From Persephonella atlantica (GTDB lineage: Bacteria > Aquificota > Aquificia > Aquificales > Hydrogenothermaceae): a stretch of 64,000 nucleotides of DNA. The position numbers and the translations under genes were made by a program. Where the stretch lies: positions 868,001-932,000 of the forward strand of contig NZ_JAACYA010000001.1 of assembly GCF_016617615.1 (NCBI RefSeq), in the 5' to 3' direction. Below, piece by piece: positions 26,926 to 37,101 of this stretch (the stretch's first letter is position 1; the number at the start of each line of letters is the position of its first letter). The notes below the pieces were generated by a model. It worked only from the letters and a program-made list of their open reading frames with translations. It made no database searches and was not told where the DNA came from.

Positions 26926-27834
26926 ATGGAATACGTCTATTTTGAAGGCAAAATAGTTCCTGAAGAGCAGGCAAAAATCAGCATAAAAACAAACTCCCTT
27001 CACTATGGAACAGCTATCTTTGAAGGTATAAGGGCTTACTACGACAGAGAAACAGACACAATGTGGGGTCTGTTTTTTAAGGAGCATTACGAAAGACTGT
27101 TTCAGAACATGAAAGTCCTCAACATGAAGATTGACGAAACAATAGACGACCTTATCCAGATAACAAAAGACCTGATAAAGATAAACAACATAAAGTCTGA
27201 CATATACATAAGACCTCTCGTTTATTTTGCAGACCTTAAAATCAGTCCAAAGCTGATAGATTACACAGCAAAGATAACAATATACACATATCCTTTAGGA
27301 GATTATATAGATATCAACAACGGTATAAAAGCCATCGTTTCCTCATGGACGAGACTCAATGACAACATGATTCCCCCAAGGCTTAAAGTAGCAGGAGCAT
27401 ATGTTAATAGTGCTTTCTCAAAAACAGAGGCAATATTAGCTGGAGCTGATGAAGCTATCGTTCTGAACAAAAATGGTTACGTTTCTGAAGGCTCAGCAGA
27501 AAATATATTTATAGTTAGAAACGGCAGACTGATAACACCTCCTGTCAGTGATGACATATTAGAGGGCATCACAAGAAATGCAATAATAACCATAGCAAAA
27601 GATTTAGGATACGAAGTGCAGGAAAGGCATATATCAAGAACAGAGCTTTATGTGGCTGACGAAGTATTCTTCTGCGGAACAGGAGCACAGGTTTCACCTG
27701 TTGTGGAAATAGACCACAGAAAGATAGGGGACGGTAAACCGGGCAAAATAACAAAAGAGATACAAGCTGTATATTTTGATGCAGTAAGAGGCAGGATAGA
27801 AAAATACAGAGACTGGGTTATACCTATTGAGTGA
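26926..27834 (+). CDS. ilvE: Branched-chain amino acid aminotransferase
   Basis: A 302-residue fold-type IV PLP enzyme. HYGTAIFEGIRAY opens the family pattern; the PLP lysine is in PPRLKVAGAYVNS; EAIVLNKNGYVSEGSAENIF binds the cofactor phosphate region. It makes valine, leucine and isoleucine from their keto acids. The ATG at 26926 follows GGAGGAG; the frame is open 31 codons further up, overlapping the previous gene, but without a site. Confidence 0.95.
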   Translation: MEYVYFEGKIVPEEQAKISIKTNSLHYGTAIFEGIRAYYDRETDTMWGLFFKEHYERLFQNMKVLNMKIDETIDDLIQITKDLIKINNIKSDIYIRPLVYFADLKISPKLIDYTAKITIYTYPLGDYIDINNGIKAIVSSWTRLNDNMIPPRLKVAGAYVNSAFSKTEAILAGADEAIVLNKNGYVSEGSAENIFIVRNGRLITPPVSDDILEGITRNAIITIAKDLGYEVQERHISRTELYVADEVFFCGTGAQVSPVVEIDHRKIGDGKPGKITKEIQAVYFDAVRGRIEKYRDWVIPIE

Positions 27835-28844
27835 GGGTGAATATAAGAGATTACATTGTCAGTAATTTAAAGCAAACGGTAAAAGGTATTAAACTTAATG
27901 AAGAAAGATATACTGCAGAGCAGTATGTTGTAAAAGATGCCTCACTTGAGGTTTCAGGGAAAAAGATAAAGCTCAGGCCTGTTTCCTTTAATTACACAGG
28001 AAATACCACTATTGAAGGGGAGTTGGTCAGGCAAACTGAATGTCTTCCCCACATTGCACTGAAAGATTTTTCCGGAAAAATACTTTATGTTGAACATATA
28101 GACGACCTTTCTATATTTCACCACATCATAAAGAGCAGTCCTTCTGCTGTTATAACAAACACGCCAATAAAAAAACCCCTTAACATAAAAGAGTTCCCTG
28201 TGTTCTACATTCCATCTATCTTAAACCACAGTAACGCAAAAATTAAAATGTCCGTAAAAAGAAAAAAAGTAGAATTTAAAAACTTTTTCTTTGATTTAGG
28301 TGTTGGAGCATACTTTGTTTATCTACACTTTCCATTTGACCACATATACAGCAAACCTGACAGTATTGAGTTTTACAGCTCTTTTCAGGCATTTCTCAAA
28401 CTGATAAAAAAACTAATTGAAGTCAAACATCCAAGGGGATACAGAACAAGAGTATTAATCTCTGACATGCAGTTTAGCAGTTATTTAGGTTTTTTCAAAC
28501 ATATGGAAAAAGTAGACAAAGACAGGATTATATCTGTCTTTCATATAGAAAACTGCGGACTGGGAAACGAAAAACTGATTTTAAAAAACAGAAAAAATCT
28601 ACTTGACCTGTTCCATTACGGAAAAATTAATAAGATACTTGGAGAAAACAGATTAACCTTTGAAGGAGAAAAGCTGAAGGAGTTCTCCAATATTGAAGAT
28701 GTAAACATTCCTGTTATATGGCTGACATCACAGCCTAACGAAAACCTTTATCACTTGAAAAAGGAGTTTCTGAACGAGAAATTTATAGATAACTGTGTGA
28801 GCAGTCTGTTTTTTATAATAAACAGAATTTATAGGGAAAGATAA
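27831..28844 (+). CDS. Unrecognised protein, possibly degenerate M28-peptidase-like
   Basis: A 337-residue soluble protein. The first third has a strand-rich part (KIKLRPVSFNYTGNTTIEGEL) like a PA insert. The later part has an order of segments similar to M28 aminopeptidases (YFVYLHFPFDH, a helix, RTRVLISD, then DRIISVFHIENCGLGNEKL), but the usual HxD, DD and EE metal ligands are not plain. This assignment is weak. GTG start overlaps ilvE by four bases; the downstream gene starts on its stop. Confidence 0.6.
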   Translation: MRVNIRDYIVSNLKQTVKGIKLNEERYTAEQYVVKDASLEVSGKKIKLRPVSFNYTGNTTIEGELVRQTECLPHIALKDFSGKILYVEHIDDLSIFHHIIKSSPSAVITNTPIKKPLNIKEFPVFYIPSILNHSNAKIKMSVKRKKVEFKNFFFDLGVGAYFVYLHFPFDHIYSKPDSIEFYSSFQAFLKLIKKLIEVKHPRGYRTRVLISDMQFSSYLGFFKHMEKVDKDRIISVFHIENCGLGNEKLILKNRKNLLDLFHYGKINKILGENRLTFEGEKLKEFSNIEDVNIPVIWLTSQPNENLYHLKKEFLNEKFIDNCVSSLFFIINRIYRER

Positions 28845-29794
28845 TGAACATATTTCAGGCATTGATACGGTTTTTCATAGCCATTACTGTTGTTCTTGCC
28901 ACTATAAATGGAAATATTGAGTACAGTGGAGCCCTTTTCTCCCTTTCAGGTATATACTTTTTATCTTATCTTCTTGTGCCTAAAAATCCCAATACAAAAT
29001 ACCTGTTTCTTCTTTTTGATATCCTTTTTATATCCATATCCACATACCTGACAGGATATGTACACCTTTCCCTGCTTACTGTTCCTCTGTTTGTGGAGTT
29101 TGTAAGAAATTACAGAGACACCGTTTACTTTTTAGCTCTCTCCTGTGTTCCCCTCTTTGTTTCCAGTTATGTTTCATACTTTTCAGAATTTACATTTCTG
29201 ACAATAACACTGTCAGGGCTTATAGGTATCTACGGCCTTTATCACAGTCTTTCTAACATAGAAAAGCAGTTTAAAGAAGCAAAAAATGAGATGGAAAACC
29301 TGTATATAAAAAATATATCCTATCAGGAAAAGATAAACCAGCAGGACAAAATACTGAAAATACTGAAATCTCTAAATAAGATGAGAGAAGAAAAGATTCC
29401 TTTAAAGCTGTGGATTTACGACATTAACGAGATTTTAGGAACAGATGGTATTGTGTACTTTGACCTTTTAAACAGCAGATGTTACTCAACAGAGAAGGTA
29501 AAGTGTGAGAAAGATGCCCTGAAGATTATAGAAGGTGATTTTCAGTTTTACCACAATCATGACATAAACAGAATATTTAATGCTCCTTATGTGTGCGGAA
29601 TAACTATTGGAAAAGGAGAAGAGATTGACGGTGTTCTGTTTTTTGTATCCAAACTAAAACCCTTGAACCCTGAAACTGTAAAAATTATCAAAGACCAGTT
29701 AGACCTTTATATGTTAGAGCTGTCAGCTGAGAAGATTTCTCAAAAGGATAGTAGCATAACTGCCAGCAGGCAGGAAGAAACTGACAGTAATTGA
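28844..29794 (+). CDS. Membrane protein with coiled coil and GAF-like domain, PelD-like layout
   Basis: A 316-residue protein. About five or six hydrophobic segments fill residues 5-135, then a coiled coil (residues 140-180, NIEKQFKEAKNEMENLY), and a domain of about 110 residues with GTDGIVYFDLL and EEIDGVLFFVSKL that looks like GAF. There is no kinase or GGDEF part. It may be a membrane sensor; ligand unknown. Its 3' end overlaps the convergent truD by 72 bases. Confidence 0.65.
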   Translation: MNIFQALIRFFIAITVVLATINGNIEYSGALFSLSGIYFLSYLLVPKNPNTKYLFLLFDILFISISTYLTGYVHLSLLTVPLFVEFVRNYRDTVYFLALSCVPLFVSSYVSYFSEFTFLTITLSGLIGIYGLYHSLSNIEKQFKEAKNEMENLYIKNISYQEKINQQDKILKILKSLNKMREEKIPLKLWIYDINEILGTDGIVYFDLLNSRCYSTEKVKCEKDALKIIEGDFQFYHNHDINRIFNAPYVCGITIGKGEEIDGVLFFVSKLKPLNPETVKIIKDQLDLYMLELSAEKISQKDSSITASRQEETDSN

Positions 29795-30892
29795 ATCTTT
29801 TGTCTTTCCAACTATCTTGAAATCCTGTGGGAAAAATACAGCTTTTCTTAAACCATCTGTCAACACCTTAATACCTGCCACTTCCTTTCCAAAATCCTTC
29901 TCTTTTATACCAAACTTATCTATAATCTCTCTTATAATCTCTTTAAACAATTTATCATTTACAGAATACTCTCTTCCTGTATAAGGAATCTCTAAATTTT
30001 TCAGATACTCAATGTCATAAACCTCAATATAAAAGCTCAGCTTCCAGCTGTGGATAAAGTTAACCCTTTTAAAAGGATACTTACTTTCTATGTACCTCCT
30101 CAGATACTCATTCCACAAAAAAGACTGGAATGCAAAATTAAACATCAGTCTGACATTTTTGGGAAGTATCCTGATAGCCTTCTCAAAGGAAAGTCCCCTC
30201 TTTAAGCCTAAAATAAGGTCTTTTTCATAATCCTCCAAATTCCCCCTTAAGTCTCTGTAAAAAAGCTCCCAGTTTCCCCAGTGTTTCAGACTTCCCTTTA
30301 TTGAAAAGTATGTTTTTAAAGCTTTTTCAACATCTCCTTTAAGCAAATAAAGAAAGATAAAATCGTTTCTTCCCTTTACACTTCCAAATCTCTGCTCACC
30401 AAAATAGTTGGCACAGCCGTATTTTTTTACAATCTCAAGATTGTGGTAAAAAATTTTCCTCTGCTCTTTATGTATATTCCTTATCTTTATGACAAATCTG
30501 TTTCCACTGTTATCCCCAAGCTGTAGTTTTTGATCAGTGAAACCTACCCTTTCCATACAAAAACCCTGCTCTCTGCCAAAATCAATACTTTCTGCTTTTA
30601 ACCATTTTCCTCCCTTATTGATAAAACATAGCTTATCAGGGATGTTAACATCTGAAGGAACTGTAATATACTGGGTAGTAACGGCAAATCGGTCTTTTAA
30701 ACCTGCAAAACCAATATCTGACGGCTTTATTTTGAGTAATTTAGACAAAAATCTTACAACCTGAAGGGTTGAGAGACTGCTTTTTTTCAGCAAAAAAAGC
30801 TGAAACTGACCATCTTTTCTGGGAGAAAAGGGAATAACCTCTTCAACAACAAAATCTGAAGGCTTCTGTTTTATATGTTTTTCTAAATCCAT
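29723..30892 (-). CDS. truD: tRNA pseudouridine synthase D
   Basis: A 389-residue TruD-family enzyme. The catalytic aspartate is D67 in GFAGLKDRFAVTTQ. GDNSGNRFVIKIRNI and NYFGEQRFGS are further family marks. It makes pseudouridine 13 in tRNA-Glu in Escherichia coli. The ATG overlaps the yggT stop by one base, so truD is at the tail of the ribosomal run. The last 23 codons overlap an opposing gene. Confidence 0.95.
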   Translation of the reverse strand: MDLEKHIKQKPSDFVVEEVIPFSPRKDGQFQLFLLKKSSLSTLQVVRFLSKLLKIKPSDIGFAGLKDRFAVTTQYITVPSDVNIPDKLCFINKGGKWLKAESIDFGREQGFCMERVGFTDQKLQLGDNSGNRFVIKIRNIHKEQRKIFYHNLEIVKKYGCANYFGEQRFGSVKGRNDFIFLYLLKGDVEKALKTYFSIKGSLKHWGNWELFYRDLRGNLEDYEKDLILGLKRGLSFEKAIRILPKNVRLMFNFAFQSFLWNEYLRRYIESKYPFKRVNFIHSWKLSFYIEVYDIEYLKNLEIPYTGREYSVNDKLFKEIIREIIDKFGIKEKDFGKEVAGIKVLTDGLRKAVFFPQDFKIVGKTKDSITVSFFLPAGSYATILLRNLLS

Positions 30893-31194
30893 CAGTATCT
30901 GAGCCGAACTGCAAGCTCATGGAGTGATGGAACAAGGAAGTACTGGAGAAACATTATAATAAACAGAACAATCAGAGGTGCTATGTCTATACCTCCAAAA
31001 TAGGTAGGAATAAACTTCCTTATTTTTCTGTAAACTGGCTCTGTAGCATTTCTGAGAAATCTTACAATAGGATTGTGGGGGTCAGGATTAACCCACGACA
31101 GAAGTGCTGATACTATAACAATCCACATATAAATGGTAAGGGCGATGTCCAGAATTCTGGCCACCGCCTCTATCAGGTTTGCAAGTATAAACAT
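30892..31194 (-). CDS. YggT-family membrane protein
   Basis: A 100-residue protein with two hydrophobic stretches (ILDIALTIYMWIVIVSALLSW and IAPLIVLFIIMFLQYFLV) flanking the PHNPIVRFLRNATEPVYRKIRKFIP loop, the YggT repeat. Family members take part in membrane or division-site functions, poorly defined. ATG at 31194 overlaps the rplQ stop by one base; an in-frame GTG at 31197 is the alternative. Confidence 0.9.
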   Translation of the reverse strand: MFILANLIEAVARILDIALTIYMWIVIVSALLSWVNPDPHNPIVRFLRNATEPVYRKIRKFIPTYFGGIDIAPLIVLFIIMFLQYFLVPSLHELAVRLRY

Positions 31195-31571
31195 CACTCT
31201 TCTTTTTCAGGGAATTTTACAAACTCAATAATTGCCATCTGAGCATCATCCCCTTTTCTTCTCTTATCTAACTTGTATATTCTTGTGTATCCTCCGTTTA
31301 CTTCTTTGAAGAGGGGAGCAATATCCTTAAACAGTTTTGTTGCTGCTTTTCTGTTATTCCTCAGTCTTGCATTGAGAAGCCTTCTTGCAGCTATTGTCTC
31401 CTTTTTTGCAAGGGTTACTAACTTTTCAACAAATGGTCTGAGGGCTTTGGCTTTTGGGAGAGTTGTTTCTATTCTTCCATGCTCAATCAGAGAAACTGCT
31501 AAATTAACAAACATCGCCTCTCTGTGTTCTTTTTTCCTGTGGAAACTCTTTGTTTTTACTCTGTGTCTCAT
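31194..31571 (-). CDS. rplQ: Ribosomal protein L17
   Basis: A 125-residue protein of the large subunit. The start MRHRVKTKSFHRKKEHREAM and the LRPFVEKLVTLAKK segment are typical of L17. It is the last ribosomal gene of the cluster, 15 bases after rpoA, and its stop is fused to the yggT start. Confidence 0.97.
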   Translation of the reverse strand: MRHRVKTKSFHRKKEHREAMFVNLAVSLIEHGRIETTLPKAKALRPFVEKLVTLAKKETIAARRLLNARLRNNRKAATKLFKDIAPLFKEVNGGYTRIYKLDKRRKGDDAQMAIIEFVKFPEKEE

Positions 31572-31586
31572 TTATTCCTACCTCTC

Positions 31587-32561
31587 TTACTCTTTTTTTG
31601 TTGGAGATGGTGCAAGTTCAAGACCAAGTTCAGCAAGGGCTTCCTTTATCTCTTTCAAAGCTTTCCTTCCAATGCTTTTTGCCTCTTTCAGGTCTTCTTC
31701 TGTCATCTTCACAAGGTCACCAATGGTGTTAATTCCTAACTTTTTCAGAGTATTTGTAGCCCTTGAGGATATCTCAAGCTCTTCAATTGCAAGGGAGAGC
31801 TTATCTGCTTCTATCTTCTCTGCTATGCTTTCAGGTTCAGCCCTTTTTACAACTTCCACTTTTCTGACTGTTGGATTGAGAAGGAGCTGGAAGTGTTCTA
31901 TCAGTATGTTTGTAGCTTTTGTCAGAGCTTCTTCCGGAGTGATTGAGCCGTCTGTATAAAATTCCAGTATCAGTTTGTCATAGTTTGTTTTGTCTCCAAC
32001 CCTCGTTGGCTCCACTTTGAAAGTGCATTTTTTTATCGGAGAAAATGCTGTATCTATCGGTATCCATCCTATCTCTGTAGGTGGTTCCATCTCTTCCACC
32101 ATTACATAACCTCTTCCCTTTTCTATCTTCAGCTCCATCCTTACTTCCACATCACCTTCAACTGTTGCTATGTGAACTTCAGGGTCAACAATCTCAATTC
32201 CCGGAGAAACCTTTATATCTCCTGCTTTTATCTCTCCTGGACCTTTAAACTCCAGAATAGCAATATCGCTGTCTATACCTTCATCCATCTTGAACTTTAT
32301 CTGTTTCAGATTGAGTATTATCTCTGCAACGTCTTCTATTACTCCATCAATTGTAGTAAACTCGTGGGAAACACCCTGTATCTTGACTGCAGTAATTGCA
32401 CCACTTTCTAAAGAAGAAAGTAGAACTCTCCTGAGAGCATTGCCTAATGTAATTCCGTAACCTCTCTCTAAAGGCTCAACAAACAGTTTACCGTAACTCT
32501 CAGTTTTTGTTGTCTCATCCCAGTAAATTTTATTTGGTTTAATAAACTCTAAAAAAGGCAT
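31587..32561 (-). CDS. rpoA: RNA polymerase subunit alpha
   Basis: About 324 residues. The N-terminal assembly domain shows FVEPLERGYGITLGNALRRVLLSS, and the C-terminal domain shows two helix-hairpin-helix parts (LEISSRATNTLKKLGINTIGDL, and AKSIGRKALKEIKE) that bind UP elements and activators. The start at 32561 (MPFLEFIKP) has GGAGG eleven bases up; the frame is open for 12 more codons without a site. Confidence 0.97.
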   Translation of the reverse strand: MPFLEFIKPNKIYWDETTKTESYGKLFVEPLERGYGITLGNALRRVLLSSLESGAITAVKIQGVSHEFTTIDGVIEDVAEIILNLKQIKFKMDEGIDSDIAILEFKGPGEIKAGDIKVSPGIEIVDPEVHIATVEGDVEVRMELKIEKGRGYVMVEEMEPPTEIGWIPIDTAFSPIKKCTFKVEPTRVGDKTNYDKLILEFYTDGSITPEEALTKATNILIEHFQLLLNPTVRKVEVVKRAEPESIAEKIEADKLSLAIEELEISSRATNTLKKLGINTIGDLVKMTEEDLKEAKSIGRKALKEIKEALAELGLELAPSPTKKE

Positions 32562-32600
32562 AGGTTTTTTTACCTCCGTTAAGGGATTTATACCCATTAA

Positions 32601-33230
32601 TTACATAGAGTAGAACTCAATAATCAGCTGAACATTTACTGGAATTTCCAGTTCAATCTCCTGAGGTATCTCTAACACCTTTCCTCTGAAGTTTTCCTTA
32701 TCTAATTCCAGCCAGTTCGGAATGGCTCTTGGGTCTATATTTTCAAGATTTTCCTTAAACAGTGGAGAATTTCTGCTTTTTTCTCTTACTTCTATAATGT
32801 CTCCTGGGTCTACCTGGTAAGAAGGAATATCAACCTTTCTTCCGTTTACTAAAAAATGACCGTGTCTGACAAGCTGTCTTGCCTGCCTTCTTGTTTTTGC
32901 AAAACCAAGCCTGTAAACGACATTATCTAATCTTCTCTCAAGGAGCTGCAGGAATATCTGACCGGTATTTCCACCTTTGATACCTGCTATCCTTGCAGCT
33001 TCGTCAAAGTATCTTTTAAACTGTTTTTCTCTCAGTCCTCCATACAGATATCTCAGCTTTTGCTTTTCCTGTAGACGAATTGCATAATCAGACAGCTTAA
33101 CCTTTCTTCCCTGAGTTCTACCGTGCTGTCCTGGTGGAAAGTTTCTATTTTGAAATGCTTTTAAACTTCCTCCAACAAAAACGCCAAGTCTTCTGCTAAC
33201 TTTTGTCAGTGGTCCTAAATATCTACCCAT
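32601..33230 (-). CDS. rpsD: Ribosomal protein S4
   Basis: A 209-residue protein. MGRYLGPLTKVSRRLG and the S4 RNA-binding domain (RRLDNVVYRLGFAKTRRQARQLVRHGHFLVNG) are clear. It is a primary 16S rRNA binder and in Escherichia coli represses the alpha operon. GGAGG precedes the start. Confidence 0.98.
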   Translation of the reverse strand: MGRYLGPLTKVSRRLGVFVGGSLKAFQNRNFPPGQHGRTQGRKVKLSDYAIRLQEKQKLRYLYGGLREKQFKRYFDEAARIAGIKGGNTGQIFLQLLERRLDNVVYRLGFAKTRRQARQLVRHGHFLVNGRKVDIPSYQVDPGDIIEVREKSRNSPLFKENLENIDPRAIPNWLELDKENFRGKVLEIPQEIELEIPVNVQLIIEFYSM

Positions 33231-33233
33231 AAA

Positions 33234-33626
33234 TCACACCCTCCTTTTACTTGGTGGACGACATCCGTTGTGGGGTATTGGTGTCACGTCTTTAATAACT
33301 TTAATGTTCAGTCCTGCAGCCTGAAGGGTTCTGATGGCAGACTCTCTACCTGCACCAGGACCTTTCACCCACACCTCTATGTCTTTCATTCCAAACTCAT
33401 CCATTGCCCTTTTTGCTGCCTTTTCAGCTGCTTTCTGAGCAGCATAAGGGGTAGACTTCCTTGTTCCTTTAAAACCTTCTGTTCCTCCAGAAGCCCATGT
33501 CAGAACATTCCCTTCTTTATCTGTTATTGTAACTATTGTATTGTTAAATGTTGCCTGAACGTGAGCTATACCGTAAGGTACTGTTCTTTTTACCTTTTTG
33601 GTGGTTTTTCTTCTCTTCTTAGCCAT
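33234..33626 (-). CDS. rpsK: Ribosomal protein S11
   Basis: A 130-residue protein with the S11 marks [23 protein letters not shown] and [15 protein letters not shown]. It sits in the platform of the small subunit. Basic N-terminal extension of about 12 residues. Confidence 0.98.
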   Translation of the reverse strand: MAKKRRKTTKKVKRTVPYGIAHVQATFNNTIVTITDKEGNVLTWASGGTEGFKGTRKSTPYAAQKAAEKAAKRAMDEFGMKDIEVWVKGPGAGRESAIRTLQAAGLNIKVIKDVTPIPHNGCRPPSKRRV

Positions 33627-33640
33627 GATGCCTCCTCATA

Positions 33641-34003
33641 TTACCTTCTTTTAATTCTTCCTGCGAATCTTCTTCTTGTCTTTGCATTGGTTTTTGTTCT
33701 CTGTCCTCTCACAGGAAGACCAAGTCTGTGTCTTATTCCTCTGTAGCATCCCATATCCATCAGTCTCTTTATGTTAACTGCAACTTCCCTTCTCAGGTCA
33801 CCTTCCACTTTGTAGTTTTGCTCAATAAATTTTCTGATTGTGTTCAACTCATCTGGAGTAAGCTCTCCAACTCTCTTCATTCCATCTATTCCTGTTTTTT
33901 CTAATATCTCTTTTGCTCTTGTTTTTCCTATACCGTATATGTAGGTAAGAGCTATCTCCAGTCTTTTTCTGTCTGGTAAATCTACACCAGCTATACGAGC
34001 CAT
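33641..34003 (-). CDS. rpsM: Ribosomal protein S13
   Basis: A 120-residue head protein. [26 protein letters not shown] is unmistakable, and the C-terminus [18 protein letters not shown]-type tail is present in the form [10 protein letters not shown]. Good Shine-Dalgarno site. Confidence 0.98.
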   Translation of the reverse strand: MARIAGVDLPDRKRLEIALTYIYGIGKTRAKEILEKTGIDGMKRVGELTPDELNTIRKFIEQNYKVEGDLRREVAVNIKRLMDMGCYRGIRHRLGLPVRGQRTKTNAKTRRRFAGRIKRR

Positions 34004-34016
34004 CTTTTCCTCCTAA

Positions 34017-34130
34017 TTAACCTTGTTTTTGTTTGTGTCTTGGGTTTTCGCAGATTACCATAACTCTGCCTTTTCTCTTGATAATTCTGCATTTTTCACA
34101 TCTTTTCTTTACAGAAGACCTAACCTTCAT
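34017..34130 (-). CDS. rpmJ: Ribosomal protein L36
   Basis: A 37-residue protein. It reads [20 protein letters not shown] and so on, with the zinc ligands C-x2-C, C and H of the zinc-binding form of L36. It lies between infA and rpsM, its normal place in the spc/alpha junction. Confidence 0.95.
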   Translation of the reverse strand: MKVRSSVKKRCEKCRIIKRKGRVMVICENPRHKQKQG

Positions 34131-34141
34131 AATCTCTCACC

Positions 34142-34375
34142 TCACATCCTAAATATTATTCTTCCCCTCGTAAGGTCATATGGGGAAAGTTCTACTTTTA
34201 CCCTGTCCCCAGGGAGTATTCTGATAAAATGCATACGCATCTTACCAGAAACATGGGCAAGCACTTCATGTCCTGTATCTAACTTCACCCTGAACATAGC
34301 ATTAGGAAGAGCTTCCTCTACTGTTCCCTCAACCACTATTCCTTTTTCTTTCTGCTCCTTTTTCTTCTTTCCCAT
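34142..34375 (-). CDS. infA: Translation initiation factor IF-1
   Basis: A 77-residue OB-fold protein: [31 protein letters not shown] and [16 protein letters not shown] are diagnostic. It has a short lysine-rich N-terminal extension ([11 protein letters not shown]) compared with the usual 72-residue form. It blocks the ribosomal A site during initiation. Confidence 0.97.
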   Translation of the reverse strand: MGKKKKEQKEKGIVVEGTVEEALPNAMFRVKLDTGHEVLAHVSGKMRMHFIRILPGDRVKVELSPYDLTRGRIIFRM

Positions 34376-34383
34376 CTTTTCTC

Positions 34384-35145
34384 CTAATCAAGTTTAGAAA
34401 GTATCTCTGGACCCTCTTCTGTTATTGCAACAGAGTGCTCAAAATGTGCAGCAAGTGCCTTCTCTTTTGAAACAACAGTCCAGCCATCTTTCAATTTACG
34501 GTAGAAGTTCTTTCTCCTACCTAATGTTGCCATTGGCTCAATGGCCAAAACCATACCAGCCTTTAAAACAACATCTTCTGCATTTGCCACACAGTTTGAA
34601 ACGTGTGGCTCTTCGTGGGGCTTTCGCCCTATGCCGTGTCCCCCATAATCACATATAGGGGCGAGGCGGTAGGCTTCCAACGTGCCTTCTATAGCAGCCG
34701 CAATATCTTTAACATTTTTTCCCGGATAACACTGCTCAATTCCTGCCATCAAAGCTTTTTCTACACCTTCCAGCAGTCTTTTTTTTCTGTCGCTAATTCT
34801 GTCCCCTACAACATAAGAGATGGCAGCATCTCCATACCAGCCGTCATAAACAACACCAAAATCTATGCTAACTATGTCTCCTTCCTTTATCACCCTATTC
34901 TTTTTTGGAACACCGTGAACTATCTCCTCATTTATAGAAACACACAAAGCAGCAGGAAAACCATACAAACCTAAAAAAGCAGGTTTCACATTCCTTTTTT
35001 CTGCTTCCCTTCTTGCTATCTCATCCAGGTCAACACCTGTCATTCCTGCCTTCGTCTCTTCTTTTATTACATGGAGAATCTCTGCAACTATCTTATTCGC
35101 TTTTCTCAGCTTTTCTATATCTTCTCTGCTTTTTAATTCAATCAT
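34384..35145 (-). CDS. map: Methionine aminopeptidase, type I
   Basis: A 253-residue dinuclear metalloprotease. Metal ligands are visible as [16 protein letters not shown] (two aspartates), [12 protein letters not shown] (histidine), IEPMA (glutamate) and the final [10 protein letters not shown] (glutamate). It removes the initiator methionine. The ribosome site in front is weak. Confidence 0.97.
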   Translation of the reverse strand: MIELKSREDIEKLRKANKIVAEILHVIKEETKAGMTGVDLDEIARREAEKRNVKPAFLGLYGFPAALCVSINEEIVHGVPKKNRVIKEGDIVSIDFGVVYDGWYGDAAISYVVGDRISDRKKRLLEGVEKALMAGIEQCYPGKNVKDIAAAIEGTLEAYRLAPICDYGGHGIGRKPHEEPHVSNCVANAEDVVLKAGMVLAIEPMATLGRRKNFYRKLKDGWTVVSKEKALAAHFEHSVAITEEGPEILSKLD

Positions 35146-35157
35146 TTTGACAAACTA

Positions 35158-35784
<627 letters not shown>

Positions 35785-37077
35785 TTAGCTCCTCTTTAGA
35801 AATCCTTCATATCTTTTCATTGCAAGATGGGCTTCTATCTGATGAAGTGTATCAAGGGCAACAACAACAACAATTAGTGCAGAGGTTCCACCAAAGTAAA
35901 AAGGAACGTTAAGCCATTTTATCAGGAACATGGGAAGAACAGCTATCGCTGCAAGGAATATAGAACCTACAAATATTATTCTTGTGAGAACAAAGTTCAG
36001 ATACTCTGCCGTCTGCGTCCCTGCTCTTATGCCCGGTATAAACGCACCACTTTTACGGAGATTGTCAGCAATATCAACAGGGTTAACTAATATTGCAGTG
36101 TAGAAGTAAGAGAAAAATATGATAAGTCCTACATATATAAGAAAATACCAGTAACTCTGTGGAGAGAGAATATCTGCAATCACACGGGCTATATGACTGT
36201 GTTCAACAAACATCTGGGCTATTGTTGCTGGAAACATCAAAAGTGCAACAGCAAATATGATTGGAATAACGCCAGCAGGGTTGAGCTTGAATGGAATGTA
36301 TGTGGCAGTTTCTCCTAACGCTCCTATATTTCTTCTTGCATAGTTTATTGGTATTCTCCTTTCTGCTTCTTGTATGTATATAATTCCTGCAACAACAACA
36401 ATAATCACAACAATAGCTGTTCCTACCTGAAATACAGAAAGTTCTCCAACCTTTAGCTGCTCATATGTGGAGATAACAGCATTTGGAACTCCAGCCACTA
36501 TACTGGCAAGTATAAGCATAGATATACCATTTCCAATACCAAACTCTGTAATTCTTTCCCCTATCCACATAAGAAAAACAACACCTGTTGTGATAATAAC
36601 TGTTGTTAGAAACACGAAAACAAAAGGAGAGACAGATATAAGATGCTGTCCTGTCTCTGTTGTTATGTTGCTAATCCACGTGGAAAGGGCAAAAGACTGA
36701 AATGCCGCTATTGCAATTGTTAAGTATCTTGTATACTGGGTTATCTTCCATCTTCCGTATTCACCTTCTTCCTTCTGAAGTCTTTCCAAAGACGGAATAA
36801 CAGCAGTTAAAAGCTGCATAATGATTGCTGCCGATATGTATGGCATTATACCGAGGGCAAAAACTGAAAGTCTGCCTAAGGCACCACCAGAGAACAGGTT
36901 GTATATGTTAAAGAGAGCTCCGCCTGCAGCATTAAAGTAGTGGGAAAGTGTCTGTGCATCTACACCGGGGACAGGAATGTGTGTCCCCAGTCTATAAACA
37001 GCAAACATTATCAATGTATACAGGATTCTTTTCCTTAAATCCTGTATCTCTAATATATTCTTTATTTTTTCAATCAA
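35785..37077 (-). CDS. secY: Preprotein translocase SecY
   Basis: A 430-residue protein with ten membrane segments. RLGTHIPVPGVD, the plug-region FSGGALGRLSVFALGIMPYISA, and IPFKLNPAGVIPIIFA are SecY marks. It is the pore of the Sec translocon. The start is a TTG at 37077 with GAGAGG seven bases up; a stray ATG at 37081 is out of frame and stops after three codons. Confidence 0.98.
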   Translation of the reverse strand: MIEKIKNILEIQDLRKRILYTLIMFAVYRLGTHIPVPGVDAQTLSHYFNAAGGALFNIYNLFSGGALGRLSVFALGIMPYISAAIIMQLLTAVIPSLERLQKEEGEYGRWKITQYTRYLTIAIAAFQSFALSTWISNITTETGQHLISVSPFVFVFLTTVIITTGVVFLMWIGERITEFGIGNGISMLILASIVAGVPNAVISTYEQLKVGELSVFQVGTAIVVIIVVVAGIIYIQEAERRIPINYARRNIGALGETATYIPFKLNPAGVIPIIFAVALLMFPATIAQMFVEHSHIARVIADILSPQSYWYFLIYVGLIIFFSYFYTAILVNPVDIADNLRKSGAFIPGIRAGTQTAEYLNFVLTRIIFVGSIFLAAIAVLPMFLIKWLNVPFYFGGTSALIVVVVALDTLHQIEAHLAMKRYEGFLKRS

Positions 37078-37101
37078 TCATAGCCCTCTCTAATTTTACA
37101 G

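Noticed and set aside
31273-31959. Long plus-strand frame (228 residues) over rplQ/rpoA
   Set aside because: It mirrors two strongly conserved genes on the other strand, has serine/phenylalanine-rich shadow composition and no ribosome site.
37070-37081. ATG at 37081 as start of secY or as a leader peptide
   Set aside because: It is out of frame with secY and stops after three codons; the TTG at 37077 has the right spacing to GAGAGG.
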